64,000 nucleotides of DNA from Ktedonosporobacter rubrisoli (GTDB lineage: Bacteria; Chloroflexota; Ktedonobacteria; Ktedonobacterales; Ktedonobacteraceae), in contig NZ_CP035758.1 in the NCBI RefSeq assembly GCF_004208415.1, forward strand, positions 4,898,001 to 4,962,000. Direction: 5' to 3'. Every line of letters begins with the position of its first letter. Positions within the stretch are counted from its first letter, which is position 1. A model generated the notes under the pieces. That model had not been told where the DNA came from, ran no database searches, and saw only the letters and a list, made by a program, of their open reading frames with translations. Positions 16,795 to 24,219 of the stretch are shown one piece after another. The translations under genes were made by a program, and so were the position numbers.

Positions 16795-17592
16795 TTATAA
16801 GGATAAAAGAGTGACTATAGGAGGGTCAGTCTTACGCAGGGAGCGCAAGAAGACATCGGCAGTGCCCTGCAGTATCCCATTTTCCATGATCAACGGCCCC
16901 GAAATAGCCACCTGGGTAGTAGCATCTGGCAACAAATAGCTTAAAGGATCGTTTGAGTGCGGTAGAGCGGCACAAAGCAGATAGTAGCTCCCATTAGGCA
17001 CACGGTCAATAGAATAAGGGCCAGGAGTAGTTAACATAGTGCAGCGTATTGGCCGCCCTTGAGGAATAGGCTTAGGGAAGAGGCCAAGATAAATGTTTCC
17101 TTCAAATGGGCCTGGAGCATAGACATAGCCTGAGACAGTGTGGCTCAGCATAGGCCATAGATTTGTAGAATAGGCCTGGCGGGATTTCTTAGCATCCATA
17201 TTCATGTTCTGAACCAGGTAGCGCAGATGGCGCGGTGGAACTCCCACCAACTGCGTAAAGCGAGTAGTAAATGAGCCCAGGCCATTGTAACCCACTTCAA
17301 AGCAAACATCAGTCACGCTTAAAGAAGTAGTCAACAAAAGCCGTTTAGCAGTGTCAAGGCGCAAAGCTGAAAGGAACTCTCCCGGCGGAATCCCAATCAC
17401 CTGATGAAATATTCGGTTAAAGTAAAACGGGCTTAAGCAGGCAATATCAGCCATATCTTCCAACAGAAGAGCATCTTGTAGTTGTTCCCGCATTGTTTGA
17501 ATGACCCGCTCTACGGCCATAACGTGTGAGGCCCGTGTACTCTCTCGTCCATTAATCTCCTCAATCGGATCAGCTGCCTGCAACATGCGCAT
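16795..17592 (-). CDS. AraC-family transcription regulator, 265 aa
   Basis: Two helix-turn-helix units at the N-terminal side (LEDMADIACLSPFYFNRIFHQ and SVTDVCFEVGYNGLGSFTTR), an arrangement opposite to classic AraC, followed by a 150-residue C-terminal domain of unknown ligand. ATG 17592 is preferred to the upstream ATG at 17634 because GGAGG lies five bases before it. The VOC-family gene precedes it by about 90 bases on the same strand, and the pair shares a strong promoter at 18215-18243, so the regulator may control that enzyme and itself. Confidence 0.88.
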   Translation of the reverse strand: MRMLQAADPIEEINGRESTRASHVMAVERVIQTMREQLQDALLLEDMADIACLSPFYFNRIFHQVIGIPPGEFLSALRLDTAKRLLLTTSLSVTDVCFEVGYNGLGSFTTRFTQLVGVPPRHLRYLVQNMNMDAKKSRQAYSTNLWPMLSHTVSGYVYAPGPFEGNIYLGLFPKPIPQGRPIRCTMLTTPGPYSIDRVPNGSYYLLCAALPHSNDPLSYLLPDATTQVAISGPLIMENGILQGTADVFLRSLRKTDPPIVTLLSL

Positions 17593-17684
17593 ATAGCCCT
17601 CCTCTACCATACAGTGATCGCTGTATGGTCTCAATAGAGATAGTTATTATGGCGGCTTAAGCTAGCTGTGGGCAGCGATTATAC

Positions 17685-18140
17685 TCAGGCCGCCGCTACC
17701 ACATAATGTTTTTCGAACAACGAGCGTATTTCTGGACTTGCTTCCAATAAGGAAAACTTGTTGCCGTACAGATCTTCAAAAACGGCCTCCAGTCCATAGA
17801 GCTGCTGTGTAGGGGGTTGCACAAATTTGACACCGCGCGCAACTAACAGCTCGTACATCCTCCGACAATTATCAGTCGAGAACATGCAAGCCGTCCTCAG
17901 ACTAACATTTCCTATTAATTCTTTGACCCGTTCTTCGCCATACAAAGCGATGTCAGGCTTTGCCAGAGCAATCTCAGGCCTACTTTGTCCAGGAGGAGCA
18001 ACCGTCAGCAAGCGCAAGCCAGGACCAAACGTCACATCGACGCGTCTCTCCAGGCCCAACTTCTCCGTATAGAAATGCAGCGCTTCTTCTTGGTCTCGTA
18101 CCAGCACAGAAATTACCGTTAGTTGTGTTATGAGCTTCAT
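17685..18140 (-). CDS. VOC-superfamily (glyoxalase-like) protein, 151 aa
   Basis: Glyoxalase/bleomycin-resistance/dioxygenase fold. Two beta-alpha-beta-beta-beta halves: FYTEKLGLERRVDVTFGPG in the first, and ARGVKFVQPPTQQLYGLEAV then DLYGNKFSLLE in the second. The usual metal positions are partly occupied (E in the C-terminal SLLE). ATG 18140 has AGGGA upstream; the longer start at 18179 lacks a site. First gene of a two-gene operon with the AraC regulator. Substrate unknown. Confidence 0.88.
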   Translation of the reverse strand: MKLITQLTVISVLVRDQEEALHFYTEKLGLERRVDVTFGPGLRLLTVAPPGQSRPEIALAKPDIALYGEERVKELIGNVSLRTACMFSTDNCRRMYELLVARGVKFVQPPTQQLYGLEAVFEDLYGNKFSLLEASPEIRSLFEKHYVVAAA

Positions 18141-18214
18141 TATCAATTCCCTATATGTATGCTTCCATGAACCACACAAACAGCCTACAGTATCATTCTT
18201 TTTCGCGTATCTCC

Positions 18215-18243
18215 ATTATATAAAACATATGTTCTAATTTCAA
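18215..18243 (-). promoter_or_regulatory. Strong promoter and possible operator of VOC-AraC operon
   Basis: Minus strand TTGAAA (18238-18243), 17-base spacer, perfect TATAAT (18215-18220). GTTCT (18231-18235) and AGAAC (18243-18247) form an inverted pair over the -35 box, and ACATATGT lies in the spacer, a plausible operator. Confidence 0.75.
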
Positions 18244-18410
18244 GAACAAATTTTCTGCTTAGTTTTCCTCAAAGCTGTGCAGAGCACAAAGCTAGCTTGG
18301 GACAAGAGAAAAAGCACTTTGCAGGCCATACATAGTGGGAGAGCGCATCCCCTATTTACGCGCGAGCAGGCAGGATAACTCACATTACTTGCGACTCGCT
18401 GGCATATGCT

Positions 18411-18421
18411 TGTGGTATGAT
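18411..18421 (+). promoter_or_regulatory. Extended -10 promoter of HAD gene
   Basis: TGG directly before TATGAT (18416-18421), about 50 bases before the ATG; no good -35 box. The 18244-18410 interval has no ORF. Confidence 0.4.
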
Positions 18422-18473
18422 TAAAGCAAAAGTCCTATAGTCTTATTTATCAAGCAATTTTTTCGGAGTTTTA

Positions 18474-19126
18474 ATGAAGATTAAAGGTATATTATTTGAC
18501 CTCGACGGAACCCTTGCCAATACTATTCCTCTCTGCATCAAGTCATATCGCCTCGTATGGCAAGAACTTCAAGGCAACATACTCACAGACGAAGAGATAA
18601 CATCCCACTTCGGCCTGACTGAAGATGGCATCTTTCAAAAAACTATGCCCGATCGCTGGGAGTTGGCCTTTAAACTTTATCTAGAGACATATGAAAAGCT
18701 CCATCACGAATGCGCAGAGCCTTTTGCTGGCATTGTAAACGCGCTGGACCTGCTCAAAGAACGCGTATTGCCCTGGGCATCGTTACCGGCAAATGCGCCT
18801 ATACAGCCGATTTTACGCTCAAATACCTGGATCTGAAAAAATACTTCGATCTGGTAGAGGCTGGAGATACCAGAGCTATAATCAAATCTTCAGCCATGCA
18901 GAAAATTCTTACCCATTGGGATATAGAGCCAACCCACGCAGCCTATATCGGTGACTCGGGGAGCGATATACTAGAATCCATCGCTGCCGGCGTGTTACCG
19001 CTCGGTGCTGGCTGGGCTGAGACTGCAACGATACACAATTTGAGTACAGCCAGGCCCTTTGCAACCTTCACCAGCGTGGCTAGCTTTACTAGCTGGCTCG
19101 ATAAGAACATCACTGTCCCCAGCTAA
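18474..19126 (+). pseudogene. HAD-family phosphatase, interrupted by a one-base deletion
   Basis: Phosphoglycolate-phosphatase-like hydrolase. Motif I LFDLDGTLANT is intact at residues 7-17. The first frame continues to LDLLKER and then runs into nonsense and a stop at 18836. The second frame carries IALGIVTGK (motif II) and YIGDSGSDI (motif IV) to 19126. One missing base near 18763-18766 (CGCGT where CGCGGT is expected) restores LLKERGIALGIVTGK and a normal 217-residue protein. The run is not a homopolymer, unlike the other two breaks in this window. Either real decay or an assembly error. Confidence 0.88.
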
Positions 19127-19240
19127 TCCTTGTCGCTTCATATACGTTGGCAGCGCGCTACACTCTATAGCTCTATGCCTGACAGAATAGCGCGTGCTTG
19201 TTTCGTATATCCTGCCAATAATTCGCGCTCCACTACAAGA

Positions 19241-19269
19241 TTGCAAAGGAAAGACGATATGCATACAAT
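19241..19269 (+). promoter_or_regulatory. Promoter of quinone oxidoreductase gene
   Basis: TTGCAA (19241-19246), 17-base spacer, TACAAT (19264-19269), 57 bases before the ATG. Confidence 0.55.
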
Positions 19270-19326
19270 GGAAATAGCCTCCATTCTCTCTAGAGAGTAG
19301 TAGCAGTAGTAAGGAGATATTTTTAG

Positions 19327-20277
19327 ATGAAGGTAGTCCAGTTTGCTCACTATGGCGATCCCGACGTGCTGCAAGTCCAGGAAGTACCGGATCTTGCCCC
19401 TGGCCCAAATGATGTTCTTATCGAGGTAAAAGCTACGACAGTGAACAGGCTTGATCTTTTCCAGCGCAATGGGAGCAGACCTGTAGATACCCTTCCCTTT
19501 ATACCAGGTCTGGAGGCAGCTGGAAGCGTACTGAACGATGCCAAGGGATTTCGCGCAGGCGAGCGCGTTCTGACAACACGCGCCCTTGCCGCTCGCGGCG
19601 GTGGTGGCTATGCGAGCCGCATAGCGGTTCCTGCATCTGAACTTGTGCGCATTCCCGAAGGAGTAACATTTGAACAGGCCGCAGCGGCTGGGCTGGCCGC
19701 CTCTACAGCCTGGGGCAGTCTATTTGATCTGGGCCATTTACAAAAGGGCGAGCGGGTATTAATCTGGGCCGGCTCCAGTGGCGTTGGCTCCCTGGCCATT
19801 CAACTTGCCAAACAAGCCGGGGCATGGGTGGCCACGACGGCTGGTTCTGCGCAAAAAGCTGAGGCCCTGCGCAAAATAGGCGCCGATCAAGTGATTAATT
19901 ATCGCGAGCAAGATCTTGGCGAGATGCTGCAGGCCGTAGGAGGCGTCAACCTGGTTCTCGAATTAGTTGGTACCACGCTGCCAGCCAGCATCCAGGCCTG
20001 CGCGCCAGATGGGCGTATTATTCTGGTAGGCAACCTTGGAGGCCAGCAGACAGAAGTAGATACGCAGGCATGGCGCCTGAAGCGGGTGCGCGTCATCGGT
20101 GGGGGAGGCTCTATTCACGCCACCATCGAAAATGAGCATCACATCCTGCAAATGATCGCCGCCAAAACCATTGCTCCACTCATAGCAGATACCTTACCTA
20201 TAGCACAAGCAGCCGACGCTCATCGAAAGCTGGCGGCAAGTGACCTACAAGGTAAAATAGTAATGGTCCATTCTTAA
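19327..20277 (+). CDS. NADPH:quinone oxidoreductase-like protein (zeta-crystallin type), 316 aa
   Basis: Medium-chain dehydrogenase/reductase without the zinc ligands of alcohol dehydrogenases. GroES-like N-terminal half (VNRLDLFQRNG, PFIPGLEAAG), then a Rossmann domain with AGSSGVGSLAIQLAK (about 156-170), which binds NADPH. AAGG followed by AGATATTTTTAG precedes the ATG, a rather long spacing of about ten bases. Own promoter; the aminotransferase follows 84 bases later on the same strand. Likely reduces quinones or activated alkenes; substrate unknown. Confidence 0.9.
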   Translation: MKVVQFAHYGDPDVLQVQEVPDLAPGPNDVLIEVKATTVNRLDLFQRNGSRPVDTLPFIPGLEAAGSVLNDAKGFRAGERVLTTRALAARGGGGYASRIAVPASELVRIPEGVTFEQAAAAGLAASTAWGSLFDLGHLQKGERVLIWAGSSGVGSLAIQLAKQAGAWVATTAGSAQKAEALRKIGADQVINYREQDLGEMLQAVGGVNLVLELVGTTLPASIQACAPDGRIILVGNLGGQQTEVDTQAWRLKRVRVIGGGGSIHATIENEHHILQMIAAKTIAPLIADTLPIAQAADAHRKLAASDLQGKIVMVHS

Positions 20278-20312
20278 TAATGACCATCAAGATAATTCCA
20301 TTCGAACTTGCA

Positions 20313-20344
20313 GCTTAAGCGGGCTTAAGTATCTCTACTTAAGC
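20313..20344 (+). promoter_or_regulatory. Triple CTTAAG repeat with hairpin before aminotransferase gene
   Basis: CTTAAG occurs at 20314-20319, 20324-20329 and 20338-20343; the last two form an 8-bp stem (20323-20330 with 20337-20344). It lies 18 bases before the ATG, next to the ribosome site. Could be an operator or a translational control hairpin. Confidence 0.5.
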
Positions 20345-20361
20345 TAACCAAAGGAGATCTA

Positions 20362-21486
20362 ATGCAAAGTACTAGCCAGGGTGGCAGTGAACCGATCCTC
20401 TTTACCCGAGGCGTTCCAGCAGTTGAGGCCTTACCCAACCAACTCATCAGTACGTGTTTACAAGCGGTATTGGAAGGCCCGGATGGCCGCTCTATTTTGC
20501 AATATGGCCATAATGGGGGCTACCTACCATTACGCCGTTTACTAAGCGAGCAATATGCGGTATCAGCCGATCAGCTCCTGGTTGGTAACGGCTCACTTCA
20601 CCTCCAGGATCTGCTCTCGGCCTTGCTTATTAAGCCGGGAGACGTTGTGCTTGTTGAACAGCCCAGCTATGATCGTGCGATTAAAACGTTCCGCCGTCGC
20701 GGGGCCAAAGTAATTGGTATCCCCTTGGAACATGATGGGGTCAATCTACAAGCTCTAGAAAAAGCCCTGGCTCAACAAACGCCGGCCTTTATGTATATTG
20801 TGCCCGACTTTCAGAATCCCGCTGGAGTTACCACATCAGCCGCCAAACGCCAGGCCCTCGTCGATTTAGCCGCGCGCCACAATTTCTGGCTGGTTGAAGA
20901 TATCCCTTACCGTACTTTGCGTTACAAGGGTGAATCTATTCCGCTCCTGCGCGATTTAGATGATCGACATACCATCACTGTCAGTTCCTTCAGTAAGCTG
21001 ATCAGTCCTGCGCTTCGCGTTGGGTATCTGGTCGCACCTGTAGAGCTGGTGAAAAAGCTGACAGCCCTGGCTGAGGATACTACACTTGCGCCGGTGCTAC
21101 CTACTCAGGCTGCCGTGGTCGAGTTTCACAAGCGCGGCTACTTCGCCTCGAATTTAGAGAGCTTAAAGCAGCTCTATGCCCCACGCTTACAAGCAATTGT
21201 CCAGGCTCTCAAGACCTATCTGCCCAATGTGGCCTTTGCCGAGCCAGAAGGAGGCTTCTTTGTAAGCATTACGCTTCCTGAGCAGAACGATTATAGCGAT
21301 CTACTCGCCCGCGCCAAACAGGCTGGCTTGATTCTTACAGATGGCCGAGGCTTCTTTGCTGATCCGCTCGACGGCAGCAAGAATCATGAGCACCTGGGAG
21401 AGAACTTCGTTCGCTTGCCCTTCTGTGCCCTCACCCCTGAACAAATCGAGGAAGGTGTAAGGCGCCTGGCCGCGGTGGTCGCCTAA
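20362..21486 (+). CDS. PLP-dependent class I/II aminotransferase, 374 aa
   Basis: Fold-type I aminotransferase of the 2-aminoadipate/LysN/MocR-like group, without the MocR DNA-binding domain. YGHNGGYLPLRRLL, NPAGVTTS and LVEDIPYRTLRY match the group; PLP-binding Lys212 is in SSFSKLISPALRVGY; the conserved C-terminal Arg is in ENFVRLPF. AAAGGAG lies five bases before the ATG. A strong terminator follows. Substrate cannot be told from sequence. Confidence 0.92.
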   Translation: MQSTSQGGSEPILFTRGVPAVEALPNQLISTCLQAVLEGPDGRSILQYGHNGGYLPLRRLLSEQYAVSADQLLVGNGSLHLQDLLSALLIKPGDVVLVEQPSYDRAIKTFRRRGAKVIGIPLEHDGVNLQALEKALAQQTPAFMYIVPDFQNPAGVTTSAAKRQALVDLAARHNFWLVEDIPYRTLRYKGESIPLLRDLDDRHTITVSSFSKLISPALRVGYLVAPVELVKKLTALAEDTTLAPVLPTQAAVVEFHKRGYFASNLESLKQLYAPRLQAIVQALKTYLPNVAFAEPEGGFFVSITLPEQNDYSDLLARAKQAGLILTDGRGFFADPLDGSKNHEHLGENFVRLPFCALTPEQIEEGVRRLAAVVA

Positions 21487-21547
21487 ATAGGTAAACAGCA
21501 AATCTTTGTGGAAGGCACGGCCGAGATATTCAAAACTTTGCTGCAGT

Positions 21548-21598
21548 ATCTGCCCGCCTGGCTAGCCAGATAGACAAGCTAGGCGGGCAGATTATTCT
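21548..21598. terminator. Terminator between aminotransferase and glycosyltransferase genes
   Basis: 12-bp perfect stem (21548-21559 with 21581-21592), loop of 21, then ATTATTCTAT. It sits between convergent genes and can serve both. Confidence 0.85.
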
Positions 21599-23981
21599 AT
21601 GGAGAGGTGGCCAGATTATTGCGTATAAATAGCCCCATATTGTAGCTCCCATTGGTATCACCAATTGCTCGACGCTCCCACCACCATTGCCAGACATTCT
21701 TCACGGCCAGGCCCAGATCAAAGTGCGCCCCCGGCGGTGGCGTATCACCATAGCTCAGCCAGAGCCCGAGACCTACCCGTCCCCAGATCGACCGACTCAC
21801 ACACTGACCATTTCTCATAGGAAGGCAGGGCGCCGGCTTATATCCCTCGTCCCACCAGGTACGCATATGATATATCTGCAAACTGTAAGCCCCTGGATTT
21901 TTCGGAGTACCGCCATATTGAGGCAGAGCAGAGGTTAAATCATCGTCTCCAGCAATAATCACCTGCGTTACGGAGACAAAGGCCGGGCAGGTAGTCGGAA
22001 AGTCATAGCATACGTTGATATAGTTACGCAAATACCATTGGAAAGGCCAGTTAGCATAAGGCATAACCCCAATTGGGAGCAGATGTTTGCCGCCGTAGAG
22101 CTTTTTATCAAGGGCATCTAATTTGGCCATGACAAGATTGACATCAGTGGTCGTCTGCACATAGACCATCATTTCATGGGGACCATCGGCGGCATGGACA
22201 TAGTTGACTTCATACATGTTGTGCAGCGTCGGTAAGAGCAATACGAGGGCCATCAGGACTGCAAAGATCGCACCAGCCGAGCGCCAACGTGTTCTCCACA
22301 GCATACCATTGCTTGCATAAGCAGGGCGTACCAGGCTATCGCTTTCCACGGTTGGGCTACGCTTAGCCCAGGTCCCAACAAAATTGTATAATCTGATTAC
22401 CATGGGCTGCAGACCGATGGCTGCCAGCAGCATGAGAGGCATGGTCATATGGATCATCAACCAGGGCATCTTCTCAGCCGCCCACGAATAGATGCACACA
22501 TTGCCCACACACCAGTAGAGCACAAACAAACGAAATCGGCTCGGCTTGAGCACACAGCGCAGCATTCCCACCAGCCCAAAGACTACCCCTACTTGCTCGT
22601 AGAGCGGGATGAGCAACAAATAATAGTACCAGGGCTGATCCCCGCGCGCTACCTGCTGCTGCTTCAACCAGTAGTACAACCCCTGCCAGATCCCATCGCC
22701 AATGCCTCCACGAATGTTGGTAAAAAGCACCGTAAATAAGAGCAGGAAGATCGCCCAGGCCGTCAGCAGCGCAAAGAACCAGTGCGTCCAGGGCAGATGC
22801 AGCAGCGTATCTAACACCGGCTGCTCCTCCCGCTTGACCCAACGCGCCAGCCGGCTCTGTCCCGGCAGCGCCATCCTCCCCAGCATCTCACGCAAGAGGA
22901 TGCTAAGCACATAGCAACCAAGCACAATACCTACCCAGGGAACCAACCCCACCGTCACCGTCTTAAGCTGCTGGACTACCCCATCGGCTATCACCCCGGT
23001 GCGTGGATCATTGCTGTAGGCAGAAAGCTCCTTCATCCAGCCAAAGAAGACCTTGGCCACGATGGCCAGCACCACAAAGTAGAGTCCCAAGAGCAGCGGT
23101 CCCCAACTCCTTGGCTGCCACCGCCTCCCGCCTTCTCGCGGCTCTCCCACGGCTCCCCAGGCCCACGGGCGGCGCACTCCCAGCTCCCAGACCAGCAAAG
23201 CCCCCACAAAGGAGCCAAAGATGGCCATCGTCAAAAACGTCGCTTCCTTGGTCGCATAGGAGAGCATGAACCCGGCGGCCGCCAGCACCAACCAGCCCAG
23301 CTTGCGCTCACGGATATAGCGCCCCGTGGCTACTACCAGCAGCAGGGTAAAGCAGGCCATGTAGATATCTTCGCGGGCAAAACGGGAAAAATAGACCATC
23401 GAGGGCGAGATCGCCAGCAGCAGGCAGGCTGACCACGCTCCCAGTTTGCCAAGATAATCGCGCAGAAAGTAGGGCAAGCCCACTATCACCGTCCCCAGCA
23501 GCGCTGCCGCAATGCGTACAGTCGTCGTATTGACTCCCTGATCCGGGGCACCCAGCAGTTGACTCAGTTTATAGACCAAGGCGATCGCATGAAACTGGAA
23601 CGGGCCATGCAAGAGCGGATCATAGCGATAACATGGTATGGCCGCCGTAAAACACTGCTTCCAATGCTCCATATTATGCATAAGGAAAAGAGCAAAATAC
23701 GCGTGCTGGCTCTCATCATGATGCAGTGGCCGGGAACCAAGATCCCAGAAACGCAGTACAGCGCCAAGCAAGATGACCGCCCAAAAAAAGAGAGCAGTAA
23801 GTAACTGCTCTCTTGAAGGCCTGATGAATTTGCCCCATGCTAGCCTTACGAAAGGTTTTTCTTCAGGTTCCATCTGTGAAGAAGAGGAAGAAACAGCATC
23901 CATGTTAGCCTCTTCCTCATGCTCTATACTTGCATCTATTTGTATACCTTCCCCGCCTAATTTTTCATCCGAATCATTCAA
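21597..23981 (-). CDS. TIGR03663-type membrane glycosyltransferase, paralogue 1, 794 aa
   Basis: Polytopic GT-C-like protein related to dolichyl-phosphate-mannose protein mannosyltransferases. Family invariants present: D89-E90 in LHHDESQHAYF and HGP at 125-127. About 55 acidic cytoplasmic residues precede the first membrane segment (61-78); roughly ten more follow, then an extracytoplasmic C-terminal domain from about 610. ATG 23981 is used; ATG 23903, with GAGG close upstream, is an alternative. The DNA from about 22405 to 23620 is almost identical to 25040-26256 in the next gene (offset 2635). Last gene of the 33.6-21.6 kb block. Acceptor unknown. Confidence 0.88.
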   Translation of the reverse strand: MNDSDEKLGGEGIQIDASIEHEEEANMDAVSSSSSQMEPEEKPFVRLAWGKFIRPSREQLLTALFFWAVILLGAVLRFWDLGSRPLHHDESQHAYFALFLMHNMEHWKQCFTAAIPCYRYDPLLHGPFQFHAIALVYKLSQLLGAPDQGVNTTTVRIAAALLGTVIVGLPYFLRDYLGKLGAWSACLLLAISPSMVYFSRFAREDIYMACFTLLLVVATGRYIRERKLGWLVLAAAGFMLSYATKEATFLTMAIFGSFVGALLVWELGVRRPWAWGAVGEPREGGRRWQPRSWGPLLLGLYFVVLAIVAKVFFGWMKELSAYSNDPRTGVIADGVVQQLKTVTVGLVPWVGIVLGCYVLSILLREMLGRMALPGQSRLARWVKREEQPVLDTLLHLPWTHWFFALLTAWAIFLLLFTVLFTNIRGGIGDGIWQGLYYWLKQQQVARGDQPWYYYLLLIPLYEQVGVVFGLVGMLRCVLKPSRFRLFVLYWCVGNVCIYSWAAEKMPWLMIHMTMPLMLLAAIGLQPMVIRLYNFVGTWAKRSPTVESDSLVRPAYASNGMLWRTRWRSAGAIFAVLMALVLLLPTLHNMYEVNYVHAADGPHEMMVYVQTTTDVNLVMAKLDALDKKLYGGKHLLPIGVMPYANWPFQWYLRNYINVCYDFPTTCPAFVSVTQVIIAGDDDLTSALPQYGGTPKNPGAYSLQIYHMRTWWDEGYKPAPCLPMRNGQCVSRSIWGRVGLGLWLSYGDTPPPGAHFDLGLAVKNVWQWWWERRAIGDTNGSYNMGLFIRNNLATSP
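22405..23620 (-). repeat. Direct repeat, copy 1 (paralogous block)
   Basis: About 1.2 kb nearly identical to 25040-26256. Shorter identical blocks also occur at about 22091-22230 (matching 24711-24850) and 21674-21740 (matching 24296-24360), separated by divergent stretches. Confidence 0.9.
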
Positions 23982-24219
23982 ATGAATACTCTCACTTTCG
24001 CAAGATCAAAAAAATCCATTTTTTAAGCACACCAATCGTTAGATCGCGAGAATCTTGTGATGCCTCTACTATGGTAAAAGACTCAGCCCCCGAGTACAGC
24101 ACAATCCTGTTAAGCGCAGTTTGTTGAGCTGAGCCACAATGCCCCTGGAGCTCAGGATGGTCAGCAAGCTCGGTTCCGCGCGATTTATCTGCCAGCTGCC
24201 AGGCAGTAGAAAGTTTACA
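23982..24219. other. Spacer between TIGR03663 paralogues
   Basis: 238 bases with TGAGCT/AGCTCA (24127 and 24151 area) able to form a loose hairpin, possibly ending paralogue 2 transcripts. No convincing promoter or ORF. Confidence 0.4.
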
